DNA of 64,000 nt from Sordaria brevicollis (taxonomy: Eukaryota; Ascomycota; Sordariomycetes; Sordariales; Sordariaceae): NCBI GenBank assembly GCA_033439795.1, contig JAUTDP010000009.1, positions 930,001 to 994,000 of the forward strand. Reading direction: 5' to 3'. This document shows, one piece after another, positions 21,359-33,117 of the stretch. The translations under genes were made by a program, and so were the position numbers. The notes beneath the pieces are model-generated. The model did not search any database and was not told where the DNA came from. It saw nothing but the letters and a program-made list of their open reading frames with translations. Position 1 is the first letter of the stretch. The number at the start of each line of letters is the position of its first letter.

Positions 21359-23407
21359 GTGAGAGGTGAAGCCGACGATCTATCCTCTAGGTGGATGTGG
21401 TGGTCGGCAAAGTGACTTTTTGGTCAGTATCAATGTCAGCAAGGCTCTCCTGGCTATGGACGAGCACAAACAGCGGTGGAAGTCCGAGTGAGATCGTTGT
21501 GAGACGACAACGCAGGACGTGTCACTGTCACTACCGTCTTACCTCTTGATCCTCAGACTAACACCAGTCTTTGCAGTCAAGCCTCTCCCACAATGTTTCT
21601 TGGGCGTTTTCCCCAGCACGCCGTTCCACTCTGAATTCGTTCGAGGTCAACGGCACCAGCAGCCGAGGAGCTTGGGCCTGGAGATGATGCTTTCGGTGGA
21701 GCTATGCTCGCCCGTGGGGTAGCTTCGTTCTGGATGGACAAACCTGGACTTCGACCTTGAGCTCAAAGTATGATAAGGGAAGAGGAAGGATTGTGGTGTT
21801 TGTCAACTGAACTGGTTTCGATGCTGCCGCGAGCTCTAACTCATACAGTATGGGTGTATGCGGTATTGTGACGGTTTCCGATATAGGCGACACAAGCTCG
21901 GGGTTGGCTGTAACGGCGGCTAGCAAGCGGCCCTTGGATTCCGTTTATTAGGTTCGTGTCTCTGAAGATTAAGGTTGTCCTGACCGAGATGTGTCTTTGG
22001 CAAACACTCAAGGAGGAGAGAGATAAACAGGGCACGTAGAAGTGGAAAAGAGAATTGCGCGTCAAGGTCCCCGTCAGCAACTGCTGAGGCGGGAAAGGTG
22101 AGAGACGACTAGTCACAAGGCAGACGCGGTCCGGCCTGAAGATTTCTGGAGACGCTGCTGCAGGTGCTGAAATTGCGGGAGCCGGGCATCCTGGTCAAAG
22201 TCCACGCCAGCGTCTCTTTCGGGCAGGGGTCCGGGAACTGAAGCACCAACACGCCGTGCTAGGGTCGACAGGGGCCCGAAGGATTTTGAGGCTGGGCTTG
22301 CTGGTCTGGGATGGGGGCGCTTCATGAGTTCATCCCTTTGGCTCTTGTGATGTGTTTATGGCGGATGAATTCCCCATGGTCTTCTGCTGTACCGTACCTC
22401 CCTAGGGAGACACTTGGAGAGTCCCATAGTCTCACAATTGTGGTGATGATGTATCACCAGCCAGAATTCTGGGCGGTGGAGATTGGACATTCTAGATAAA
22501 CATCGTCGTTAGCGAGCTGATGACAGTTTCAGAGGAGGGATAAGCCGCTATTAAGACGAGCCAGGGTCAGAGCCGAAGCGGGCAGGCAGTGTGTGACAAT
22601 CGTAGTTGCCCATGGTGCCCTGCACGAGCTGGAACGCACCGTTGCACTCCATGGACACAGTCTGCTAGGAATGTGGTCTAGGGAAAGTTGGGGGAGCACA
22701 AGAACGCTGGGCCGCCATGCTGGGCTACGGTATATCTGCCTGTCTCGGCCCTACAAATCGACAGTGTGGAGAAGCAAACTGCAGCCAACAATGGCGGGGA
22801 TGGGATAGGGCGAGAGACAGTGCCGCCGCCAAGCAGATGTATAGAATCTGGAGAAATTGGGTTGTGGACTTCATGGATGCTTTGTGCAACTGGAATGCGG
22901 CACGCCATGCCGCTCGTCATTTTGTTTCGTACCGATGATATGGAAAAATGGAAGGGGAATGGAAGACGATTGTCGGTGCTGTAGAACAATGAATCACCTT
23001 GGTGGGGGGATGTTATCGATGTTGCAGTATGAGGCATGTACTGGCTGGGCTCACCAAGGCGAGGGAGTCTCCTATAGTTCTAAAATATATGGTCATCTTC
23101 CATATTCAATTAGCCACGGAGACGTCAGCTTGATGTCGCGGCTATCTCCCTTCACGTCCATATGATCCGAGTCTTTTCAAGTAACAGATCCAACCGCCCA
23201 AACTATGACAAGACATCACACGGGAGTACCGCCGCATATCGAGAATGCCTGCGGCCAGATTGGAAGCTCTACCAGAGCCTGCCAGACAATAGGGCATGCT
23301 CAATCGAAGAATATTTCATTAGAAAGCATAGCAGTCCATTTGATGCTAAGAATCAAAACAAGGTCAAACCAAAGCGGACCAAGTGCCAACAAAGATCAGA
23401 AGTAACC
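21359..23407. other. Intergenic, promoter of the Gln-rich gene and 3' region of the next gene
   Basis: About 2 kb between two minus-strand genes. The left part must hold the promoter and leader of the Gln-rich gene. I looked for coding similarity in the short frames on both strands and recognised none. Confidence 0.45.
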
Positions 23408-26400
23408 TTAGAAAAAGACCTTGTCGCCGGTTCCCCTCAATTTACTCTTTCCCTTGCTGAGCAAGCCCTTCCCAGCCTTGCCAGCTGCAAAAAGTAGCTC
23501 TTTGCCTTTGGTTCCAACCTGTTGGCTTGAATGTGCGAAGCCCGAGTGCCCATGGGGCAATGATGGCGGCATTGGCATGTTGGTTCCCGGCCTTCCGCCT
23601 TGCTGGAAGTAGCCCGGGCTAAGTGCTGACATCTCCCCGTTTTGTTGCCTATCCATGGGCGTGACAGGCATCGTTAGCGACTCCTTGTAAGACGACGTGG
23701 CGTTCGCGTGTTCAGGGTAAATCGATCTCATAGCTACGAGCCACTCCTCCAGTCCTGTGTCGATGGCGGCAAATTGCAGTCGGGTTTCATTGTAGTGCTT
23801 GAGCCGATCCGCCGAAGAAGGCATATCCATAATCTGACGAAACGATATGATGTTGACGGGGTCCTTTGGTCCAGATGAGCTACGGCGGCTCAAAGGTTTC
23901 TCCTTGAAAGCAGGATGCTGCTCCGAAGGCTGAACAAGAATCTTATCTTGGCCCATGGAGAGAGCGCGACTGCGGGATCCGGCATCCTCGTCTGAACTAG
24001 CAGAGATGGGAGAAGCGGGTTCTAACATCGACCGCGATGGGAGCGTGCTGAGTTCCGATACGTCATGAGGTAGCCCACCCGCGGTTGTCGGAGCCGGCTC
24101 GACCGCGGTTTCTGGCAAAGTAGAATTGTGGTCGTCGGGAATCGATAGAGTAAGGGCGATCCTTTCGCCGATTTCTTCCGCTGGCGGCGACGGGGAAGCG
24201 AAAGAAACACCATCGGGGCCAGAGCGCCGGGAATTCTGCTCGATTTTGGGAGTAGAATCCACTTCATGCGCGTTCGCGGCGTCCTGCTCGGTCGGCCCTT
24301 CCCAGGAAAAGCGACGCCGCAACTCGGGGCCCCCAGAAGTTTCCCCGGTTGCATCTTGCTTCGGGGCCGAAATAGCGGTAGCAGATCCAGAGCTTGTAGA
24401 GTTGGCTACAGAGAGCGGCGCTACAACAATACCCGTTGGCGTACCAGCCGCCACAGGTGTAGGTGTATCCGTCGTATTCGGTTGTGTGGTGGCCCCCAGT
24501 TTGCTTGGGCCGTTGTCCTCGCTCGCAGCAAAATAATCGCCGTAAACATCTCCGAAATAGATGCTGTCCCGGGTAGCGTCTACAACAGGAAGACTTGACG
24601 TTGTCGAGGACTGGGTAACATCCAGGAAGCTGCCAGATATCTCGGGATTGCCCAAGAACTTGGTTATCTCGTCTCGGAGAAGATCGCTTTCTTTGAGTGG
24701 AGAATCGCCCGGCGTATTCAAGGTCGAGCCGCCGCCTAAGCTCGGTGACGGAAGCACACGAAGTGGCTCAGCAGACTTGCTCCCTAGCAACCCACGATTG
24801 AAGTTGAGCGGCGCAGTCGGAGTGATGTCCCGTTGTTTTGAAGGGTCCATTGTTGGCGCAAGACTTGTGTGCATGTCTTTCTCTGATGTGGGTGTTGCCT
24901 GAGCAGCTGCTCCATTGGGTGTCGAATTGGAGGGTTCGGTAGCCGCTTCACTCGATTTGCTTGCGCCGAGCAGATTGTGCTGCTGAGACTGGTCGTCGCT
25001 TGTCGCACGTTCAGCATCAGCTTTGGGTTTGAGAACGACTGGCGCACTTGGAGGCTGGGGGAAGCTGCTAGTCACGCTTGCGAAGGAATCGTCACGAGCT
25101 GGCGGGGGGGTTTCGCCTGGCGTGGATAAGGTTTCGGTTACCCAGCCACCTGGAAGGCGCGGGCGGGCAAGCTGTTTGTCCATTTCAGATGAAAGAGTCT
25201 CTGGTGGCGTTGCCATTGTAGATGGCAGTTGTTGAGGAGCATCGGCAACTGAATGGGATTCATTAGCATCATCTCGGTTGTACTGCAGCCCAACAAGCTC
25301 GTTAGGCGGTGATTCAGAGCGAATCACTTTCTGTGCGAACTGTGGTGTTGCATCAGACACTGCCGCATCACCGATAGAAGGTGGTGGCGCTTGTGTGGTA
25401 GGGACAGATTCAGTGACTGGCACAGAGGTAGGCGCCACCCTAGGATTTTCCGGTGTAACAATGACATTCTCTGATTCAGAGTCTTTGTCGACATGTCTTT
25501 GTGCGGAGATGCCTTCTGGTTCAGGAGCCTTTGCTGGGCTTGAAGGGTTCGAGGCGTCCGGAATGGAAGCCAGTTGAGGTGCCAAAACAGAAAACCGAGT
25601 GGAGAATAGGTCTTCTCCGAACCCTGACAGGCGTGTAAGGTCCGGGAGTTTGGGACTTGTCGAGAACCGCCGTACCTTGTCCTCTTCTTCCCCAAATGTG
25701 ACAGGTTCGATACCAGAGTCCTTCGACGCAGGCCCGGTAAGCAATCCTTCGGTCCCATACTCACTATTGCGCTCCACTACTGGGGCCAAGCTCGGCCTCC
25801 GACCCCAAGAGTTATCACCTCCTTCATTGCCTGCTGCACTACCTCGACGCTCCTGACTGCTCTGTCCGAGATTCAGACCCGTAGGGTGAGCCCCATTAAC
25901 GGGCTGTGCCTGGGTTGCGGGTCCCGAAGATTGCAGTCCTGAGCTGTTACTGTTCTCGCCCATCCGTCTGTATACATCGGCAGGTCGAGGAAGGGGCAAT
26001 GTCTTGTTGTTGTGGGGTGAGACTGGCGACCTAGCGTTGGGCGAAGCCGATCGAGCATCTGACCACGGCTTTTGCGCTGGGACGGCCCAAGTGGTAGATC
26101 TGGGCTGGCGGCTTGGATCGGTCATATCCGGGATCTCGCGAGGACCCATACTGCTCTTGCGCGGCGGAAACTGCGTAGAGGCCGGGCCGACATTCTGAGG
26201 CATTGTGGCCACGCGCATCATGGACGGAAGAACCTGTTTACCTCCAACAACGGGTGAGTTCGTCCGGGGCGCATCATACTGAGGCTGTCCAAAGGTTCCT
26301 GTTCTTTCCAAAGAATTCGGTGTCGCTGGGGAGGAAGAAGCTGCTACCATCTGAGCGATTCGGCCTGAGGGCGCAGCTGGCGGTTGCTGAGTTTGTAGAG

Positions 26401-26674
26401 ACAGTGCTGGTGTATATGGCTTGTACTGCTTCACGGGCTGTCGAGGGGCTGCCGGAGGTTCCTCATCAACATCGTCATATTCCTCGCTTCCCCAGTCGTC
26501 CCCGTCGTAGTTCTGTGGCTTGAAGTTGGCCCATTTTCTCGTCTTTGAGCGGTTGACGTTGATCTGGTATTTGTTGTTGGAGTTTTGAACGGCGGGGTTT
26601 CTGCGTGTGATGTCGGACGGGCCTTTAGCAACTGCGGGCTGAGAAGAACCTGAAGCGGCCTGCTCGGGCATCAT
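23408..26674 (-). CDS. Large disordered fungal protein with conserved DDWG N-terminal and helical C-terminal modules
   Basis: A 1,088-residue single-exon protein. The frame opens upstream only through TTG; the first ATG is at 26,674 (a Met-Met pair). Residues 41-70 contain QINVNRSKTRKWANFKPQNY followed by DGDDWGSEEYDD, a module I associate with a group of uncharacterised fungal Ser/Pro-rich proteins. The middle 850 residues are Ser/Thr/Pro-rich and probably disordered. Residues about 940-995 form a compact helical block (FRQIMDMPSSADRLKHYNET, LEEWLVAMRS). The last 33 residues are Lys/Gly-rich and end KGKELLFAAGKAGKGLLSK and KLRGTGDKVFF, resembling an amphipathic membrane-binding tail. A cortical or membrane-associated scaffold is possible, but this is inference. 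Confidence 0.75.
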   Translation of the reverse strand: MMPEQAASGSSQPAVAKGPSDITRRNPAVQNSNNKYQINVNRSKTRKWANFKPQNYDGDDWGSEEYDDVDEEPPAAPRQPVKQYKPYTPALSLQTQQPPAAPSGRIAQMVAASSSPATPNSLERTGTFGQPQYDAPRTNSPVVGGKQVLPSMMRVATMPQNVGPASTQFPPRKSSMGPREIPDMTDPSRQPRSTTWAVPAQKPWSDARSASPNARSPVSPHNNKTLPLPRPADVYRRMGENSNSSGLQSSGPATQAQPVNGAHPTGLNLGQSSQERRGSAAGNEGGDNSWGRRPSLAPVVERNSEYGTEGLLTGPASKDSGIEPVTFGEEEDKVRRFSTSPKLPDLTRLSGFGEDLFSTRFSVLAPQLASIPDASNPSSPAKAPEPEGISAQRHVDKDSESENVIVTPENPRVAPTSVPVTESVPTTQAPPPSIGDAAVSDATPQFAQKVIRSESPPNELVGLQYNRDDANESHSVADAPQQLPSTMATPPETLSSEMDKQLARPRLPGGWVTETLSTPGETPPPARDDSFASVTSSFPQPPSAPVVLKPKADAERATSDDQSQQHNLLGASKSSEAATEPSNSTPNGAAAQATPTSEKDMHTSLAPTMDPSKQRDITPTAPLNFNRGLLGSKSAEPLRVLPSPSLGGGSTLNTPGDSPLKESDLLRDEITKFLGNPEISGSFLDVTQSSTTSSLPVVDATRDSIYFGDVYGDYFAASEDNGPSKLGATTQPNTTDTPTPVAAGTPTGIVVAPLSVANSTSSGSATAISAPKQDATGETSGGPELRRRFSWEGPTEQDAANAHEVDSTPKIEQNSRRSGPDGVSFASPSPPAEEIGERIALTLSIPDDHNSTLPETAVEPAPTTAGGLPHDVSELSTLPSRSMLEPASPISASSDEDAGSRSRALSMGQDKILVQPSEQHPAFKEKPLSRRSSSGPKDPVNIISFRQIMDMPSSADRLKHYNETRLQFAAIDTGLEEWLVAMRSIYPEHANATSSYKESLTMPVTPMDRQQNGEMSALSPGYFQQGGRPGTNMPMPPSLPHGHSGFAHSSQQVGTKGKELLFAAGKAGKGLLSKGKSKLRGTGDKVFF

Positions 26675-28945
26675 GGAAAGGGGGAAGCTAGGAGCAGGGC
26701 AACTAACAGTGGGGTGTTGTTTGCCGGGAAAACGTTCCCGTATGTCCCGTCCATGGCATTGGTTGCTGTTCTTTATGGAGATGAGCGTCGCTGTGGCATG
26801 CGCCGATATGTATAAAAGTAAGTATCGGAGTGGCGCTGTCAAGTCGGATGAAAATTTATTGGGATGAAATCCTGGTTTCGGGCGATGTCAAGGTCGAAGA
26901 AGCTGCCGCCTGGCGTGTTTCCTGTGCCCAACAGATGCTCGACAATCACAAAGGCTGATTCAAAGGTGTATATCCGTGGCGCTGAAAGTGTCTGTGGGTT
27001 GTCTGGTGTGAAAAGGCGAAAAGAGGGACGCAGAAGCAGGGCAGATGCCGAGTAATTAGGTCGGTGGTGGTAGAGGGTGGATGATGGTTGGTCGGTTGGC
27101 CGGGCGATTAATTAAGATGAAAGTAGCGCAATAGATTGGCAACCAGAAGGGGAAATGGATGCGCAAATGATGGATGGAACTGTTGCAGAAAAATGAAAGT
27201 TGAAAGGTGGAAGATGGCTGGAGTCGAGGAGAGAGAATGCGATTCCAAGTTCGAGTGGAATCAGATCTGAAGACGAGAATATGAAATGTTGAAAAGACTT
27301 GGAGCTGGCAGTTGACCTCTACCAGATGACATCCATTCAATCCCCTGCTCTTTCCCGTTAACGTTGTTGAAGATTGTGGTCCGGGACCGCGGCAGGGCAG
27401 CAGCAGGGATCAACAGCCCAGGGAACGTCAGGTGGGCGTGGGGCGAGCTTTAATGAAACGGGCTTGTAGAATCTCCACTATGGACACTAACTGGATGCCA
27501 CCGGATTTACCCGCGGATGCAGTTAAGCAGGAGACGCTTATGATTCTTTACGGTCCCTTGAACAGAATAAGGTGCCTCTACAGTAATGTTTGATATCGTC
27601 AACTTACAAAGGCTGATGTACGTATCTTCCACTTCAGAAATGACCTCTTGGATTCCATGGAGGTACCATTCCCTTGGGCGAGTCTCGCTTACTTACATAC
27701 CATCTTGAAACCTTCCACATGCATCCGAATGCCAGCCTCGTACCCATCATCTGTGATTACACGAACCTCTATACATGTCTCTTTAGTATGTTTACCCCGT
27801 CCAATGCTGTGCCTCTGTAAATTCAATAGTCGGACATAGCCTTACCAGACGCCCTTGCCCCTGTCACCCTTGCTGGCAGTGACAGCAACAGCCACGATAG
27901 GCTTCTGTTTTCTGGTACCCCTCCAAGCGCCCGTCATCCTTCATGTCAAGTGTCAACTTCCTTCGGCGTAGGTGGAGAAAGAGTGCATAGCCCAGGAATG
28001 AATGCGATTCAACGTCTGCCCGAGTCCATTCCGGTAGCCAGCATTGCATTGTACGCTGATAGTTGACCTTCATGCCCCAAAGCTCGGCATACCACTGAAT
28101 CCCTCTCAGTTTTCGCACGCTTGTCTCGGCCTGTGATAAGAATGCCATGCTTCCCAAGGAGTGGCAAAGGATGCCATCTGGTTGAAGTTGCACTGCCGAG
28201 GCGTTGAGCTCACTGCATGATTGATCGAGGACTCACTGTTTCTTTAAAAAGATCTGCAATGTTGAACCAATCAGATTCTCAGGCACAGTGCTTAAGCGAA
28301 TCAGCTTTAGGTCTTCACACGGTCAGCTTTTCCTGTTGAACTGCAGGGGCCGAGCCACACAGCGTCACGGGCACTCCTGAAACTAACCAAGTAACCACGT
28401 TTTCCCTTTATCAAACTCCCGTCGCTGATGACAACCAGACGAACGGAGGATATTGCTCAACCTCAACGACAACGACCACCACGACAACAACCCATCTGAC
28501 TCGACGACCTCACCACGATATCGACGCCATTCTTTCAAAAAGCCCCGCGGGAGCTCCTATACATAGTACTACGACCTTTAATTGAAACACCCGACGACCT
28601 CGAACCGCCGACCTCCTCGTCAGCCGCGAATTAGCCTCGCTCATAACCCCTTGTGCCCGCCCATTTCCACTTCGCCAATCTATAATCTCCTCCGCACATT
28701 TCCACCCTACGAAGCGCATCCGCCCCCGGTCGCGCCGTTCTGTCCATCCCGACGCCCAGTTGACGACATTTCTGTTCTTGACGACGCACGAACTCCGACG
28801 CCCGCTTTATCGATATTGTAACGATCTTACCGCGCTGCCGGTCGCTTAGGGGTACACGCACCCCTCTACGACCCATTCCCCATCATTTGCAGTTTTGGAG
28901 ACGGACCATCTTTCGCACTTGGTATATACCAACACACACTTAATC
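26675..28945. other. Divergent intergenic region between the DDWG protein gene and sed5
   Basis: A 2.3-kb bidirectional promoter region. Bases 27,056-27,340 lie upstream of the minus gene and may be leader. The stretch before 28,946 is C-rich and pyrimidine-rich on the plus strand, like a fungal 5'UTR. A minus-strand open frame at 28,193-27,864 has no recognisable similarity, and I do not call it. Confidence 0.4.
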
Positions 28946-30094
28946 ATGGCTGTCTTTGCCATCAACGACCGGACGGAGGAGTTCCGACAGATTGTTGCGG
29001 CTGCCCAGCGTAGGCAGGCCGCAAAGCCAGGAAAGCAGCGACTCCTCGACACCGCTCAACAACAAGCCGCCAACAGCAATGCCCAGCCAAGGAGGTCCGA
29101 GTTTGCGAGGGGAGCTGCAGAGATTGGGAGGGGCATTTCTGCGACAATGGCTAAGCTGGAAAAGCTAGCACAACTGGCCAAAAAGAAGACGCTCTTTGAT
29201 GACAGGCCTGTGGAAATCAACGAGGTAAGCTCAGTATTGCACGCCATGTTTCGGATGGCCGAACGCTAACCCGCCATGCTAGTTGACTTTTGTCATCAAA
29301 CAAGACTTGTCTTCGTTGAATGAAAAGATCAGAAACCTGCAGGAGCTCTCCAGGCGTCTGCATCCAAAGCCGGACCAGGAAGGGGAGAACAACAAGAATA
29401 TTCTCCTGCTCTTGCAGGGCAAGCTGGGAGATGTCGGTGCCAATTTCAAGGATGTGCTCGAGATCAGGACCAAGAACATACAGGCATCGAGGTCGAGGAC
29501 CGAGAACTTCGTTTCGTCAGTAGGCCAGCACGCACACGCTTCTTTGCAACAGTCTGCATCACCACTGTACGGCACCCCTAGCAGGGGAACACCGGCCCCA
29601 GGGCAGCAGGATCTGATTTCCCTGAACCCCATGGGAGACCAGCAAATGCAGCTTCAGATGTTGGAAGAGGGTCAGAACACCTATGTCCAACAACGAGGGC
29701 AAGCGATTGAGGCCATTGAGTCGACCATCAACGAGTTGGGTTCCATTTTCGGTCAGCTCGCGGCCATGGTCAGCGAGCAGTCCGAGATGATCCAGAGAAT
29801 CGATGCCAACACGTAAGTTGTTGCCTCTGTCAATGTCTAGACACCTGCATGATACTAACCCACCCATGCAGAGAGGACGTGGTAGAAAACGTCGAAGGCG
29901 CGCAAAAAGAGCTGCTCAAGTATTGGAGCCGTGTTTCAAGTAATAGATGGCTATTAGCCAAGATGTTTGGCGTTCTAGTAAGTCAATATCTCTGGTCAAG
30001 TACGTATGTCATGCACGAGGTTTTGAAACTAATGCTGTGCGACTCTCTGTTGTAGATGATTTTCTTCCTCCTCTGGGTATTAATTGCCGGATAG
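28946..30094 (+). CDS. sed5: Sed5/syntaxin-5 family Golgi t-SNARE
   Basis: Predicted exons 28,946-29,224, 29,283-29,812, 29,872-29,977 and 30,056-30,094; introns of 58, 59 and 78 nt with CTAAC/CTAAT-like branch sites; product 317 residues. Residues 8-13 are DRTEEF, the N-terminal peptide by which Sed5 binds the SM protein Sly1. A three-helix Habc region follows. The Qa-SNARE motif covers about 215-290, with the zero-layer Gln in SIFGQLAAMV. The C-terminus is one membrane anchor (MIFFLLWVLIAG), typical of a tail-anchored syntaxin. It acts as the Qa-SNARE for ER-Golgi and intra-Golgi fusion. The last exon encodes only 12 residues, and it completes the anchor in phase, which supports the model. 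Confidence 0.93.
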
Positions 30095-31413
30095 ACGGCG
30101 GCGGTTTGTCCGGCGTTGCTTGCTGCTTTATGTTGTATTACTATACTACTACTTTCTTCTTCCTTGGTAATGCATGCAGAGGCGTCTTTCTTTTGTAGAC
30201 TTTGATGCGTTAATTATACGATTTTTTTGTCTTCTTCAGTGAAGCCTTGTCATACAGCTTGTCTTTGTTCCCCAACTCACCCTCTGCCCGAAGGGGGAGG
30301 GCAGACGGTTCAATACATTCCTCCCACGCTGGAAAATGGGTGGGGGGACCTGACTACGTATTTATTTATACTTTGGTGTCTTCCGTAGGTGAGTTCATTT
30401 CTCGGTACAATTGACGGACTTCTCTCTAGCACCAGCAGCTTAACCGACGGAAATCGGTTCAGGAAATTGCCACCAATGAGACGAATAAACCATATCATCT
30501 GTTCCACTCTTCCGGTTTTCGACACGGCAATCTTTTGGAACAACATCGGCATCAAACCCCAGAAAATGGCCCAGAGGCTAATAAGGGACACGATCCACCC
30601 CCAGTTACCACTAAACTGTGGGGGGCGGGCATGGCGTCCTCAAGCATTACGACAGAGGGACAGGGGGATTTCGAGGCCCCTTGTTGCTTTTGGCGGGGTA
30701 AGGTGCGCGAGACTGCTTTCCTCCTCCTCCTCCTCCTCCTCCCCGAGATTGCTTGATCAGTGAGCTGGTCGGTCTGCCTGCTACGGGATGTGCTCCTCAA
30801 TCTTGAACAGAACGTCAAAGTCTATGTGTCTTCTTGATCATGTCTAGACAATGAAGGTAAGAAGTCCGGAGTACCTGAGCTTCACAAAATCCTTCGACTG
30901 ATACTAAACCAGCTTCATGGTCACACTAGAGACGTGGTCGATGTCATTACTTCTCCCCCTACCGATCTCGCACCATGAAGGATTACTGTCCGAAGCTGGA
31001 ATGTCAAACTGAACGCCAGTCGGGAATATGGTCACAAGCAAGAAAGGATAGAGACAAGGTAGCTTTTCCTCCTCGAAGATTGTTACCCCGAAACGGATGG
31101 TACCCCCCTCACTCTGTAACGCCGATTACGATATTAGCCGGACGGGGATTGGGATATGGGATGTCCAATGCGGTTCTCAAAAAGTTCTTGGACAAACACA
31201 ATAAAACTTAACAGTCCTTCCTCCCTCTTCCTCCCATCTTTTATTTACTCCCCTTTTGGTTCCAGAACCTTCATTGAAACAGAAAGCTGGCTACTCTGTG
31301 TAAAAGTAGACCCTTATTGTCGTTGACTTGTTCACTCCCCATACCTTGTCGAAGCTTTCCAGCAGCAGCACTACCCAGGACATTTGCGACTAGCACTATC
31401 AACACCAAAAAAG
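30095..31413. other. Intergenic between sed5 and the aldo-keto reductase; possible small minus-strand exon
   Basis: It holds the sed5 3'UTR and the AKR promoter. A minus-strand open stretch at about 30,572-30,310 encodes a strongly hydrophobic piece (NWGWIVSLISLWAIFWGLMP) followed by basic residues, directly after a CCCCCCACAG that could be a splice acceptor. No start exon was found, so I do not call it a gene. A (CCT)7 microsatellite lies at 30,720-30,740. Confidence 0.35.
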
Positions 31414-32834
31414 ATGGCCTCAACCAAAACCTTCAAGCTCAACACCGGAGCCGACATTCCCGCCTTGGGACTTGGTGAGTATTTTTGTCTTCCTCTCATC
31501 CTCTTTACCACCTCTTGCCCAACTCATCAACTCCCCTCTCCATTCCCCTTTCAGCCCAACCCACCAGACCCCTAACTTTCATTTACACAAACCAGGAACA
31601 TGGCAAGGCGACCCCACCCTCCTCAAAGACGCCGTCATCACCGCCTTGAAAGCCGGCTACCGCCTCATCGACACAGCTTATTGTTATGGCAACGAGGAGC
31701 ACGTTGGTGCCGCCCTCAAAGAAGCGTTTGACCAGGGAATCGTCAAGAGGGAGGAGGTGTTTGTGGTGACCAAGTTGTGGGCGACGTACACGAGTAGGGC
31801 GGAGGAGGGGTTGGAGAAAAGCCTAAAGAATCTGGGGTTGGGGTGGGTTGATTTGTTTTTGGTGGTATGTATACTTCTGTCTCTGTTGTGTGGTGTGAGG
31901 GGGGGTGAAGGGGGGGAAAGGGAAGAGGATGGGAGGGTGATGAGAAAGTGTGCTAACGATGGTGATGAAATCAGCATTGGCCGCTTTTGATGAATCCTGA
32001 AGGTAGGTTCCAAAGTTGAGGCAAAGGCAAAGATTGAAATTGGAGAACTGACACCGAAAAAACAACAGGCAACGATGACAAATTCCCCAAGCTCCCCAAC
32101 GGCGAGCGCGACATCCTTCGCGACTACAGCCACATCCAAATCTGGAAGAACATGGAGAAGCTGGTAGAATCCGGCAAGACCAAGGCCATTGGTGTTTCGA
32201 ACGTATGTCTTTTGTCTTTCCCATCTCTCCCCATATTTTTTCTGTATACACATTCCGTCCCATTCAAAAGGCCATGACGGTTAACCCCCCGACTGACACA
32301 AAAAACAGTACAGCAAACGCTACCTAGAAGAGCTCCTCCCGCACGCCACCATCGTCCCCGCCGTCAACCAGATCGAGAACCACCCGCAGCTGCCACAGCA
32401 GGAAATCGTCGACTTCTGCAAAGAAAAGGGCATCCACATCATGGCCTATTCGCCCTTTGGCAGCACCGGCAGCCCCGTAACGAGCGCGGAACCGGTGGTG
32501 AAGATTGCCGAGAAGCATGGGGTTAAGCCTACTACTGTGCTTTTGAGTTATCACCGTATGTCTTTTTTTTTTCCCTGCTTTCTCAATGTCTCTCGATTTG
32601 ATGGGGAAGAAAAAGCTAATGTGTTGGGGGGATATAGTGGCCCGCGGAAGTACCGTCCTGCCTAAATCGACGAACCCGGAGCGCATCAAGGCTAATGCCG
32701 AATTGATCGAGTTGGATGCGGAGGATCAGAAGCTGTTGAGTGAGTACTCGGAGGGGTTGGTAAAGGAGGGGAAGCTGTGTCGGTATGTGTATCCGCCGTT
32801 TGGGGTGGATTTTGGGTTTCCTGATAAGTCGTAG
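31414..32834 (+). CDS. Aldo-keto reductase, probable NADP-dependent glycerol dehydrogenase/glyceraldehyde reductase type
   Basis: Six predicted exons: 31,414-31,474, 31,596-31,864, 31,975-32,002, 32,069-32,202, 32,309-32,555, 32,638-32,834; all phases agree, giving 311 residues. The AKR catalytic tetrad is visible: Asp46 and Tyr51 (GYRLIDTAYCYGNE), Lys80 (VVTKLW), His111 (LVHWP). The cofactor-binding end is present (LPKSTNPERIKAN), the loop that holds the NADP 2'-phosphate. Overall it resembles the Gcy1/Gld1 group that interconverts glycerol with glyceraldehyde or dihydroxyacetone, or reduces L-glyceraldehyde in fungal galacturonate catabolism. The substrate is not decidable from sequence. 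The gene converges with the zinc dehydrogenase downstream, the two stops lying 283 bp apart. Cytosolic: no targeting signal seen. Confidence 0.88.
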
Positions 32835-33117
32835 ACACGAGTTAGGGAGGGAGTTGCTAAGAAAGAGGCGTCTCTTGGGCTAGAAAAAAACAGATAGATG
32901 TGATGTCAGGAAGTGAAAAATGCTCGAAGCCATGTCTTTTCAATATAGGCCGTCGTAAATCTCTGCCAAAGGTTGATAGGTAACTCTTCTTCTTGTTTTG
33001 GGACCGTAGACTAAATGAACTTGGTCGAAAAATCCACTCTCAAGGCTCTTTAACACTCTCTCGGTTTTCTTCCACAATCTCTCAATTATATATGCAGCAG
33101 TCTTGCAACACCAACAT

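Noticed and set aside
27864..28193. 109-codon minus-strand frame between the DDWG gene and sed5
   Set aside because: No domain, no good splice context, and no similarity that I recognise.
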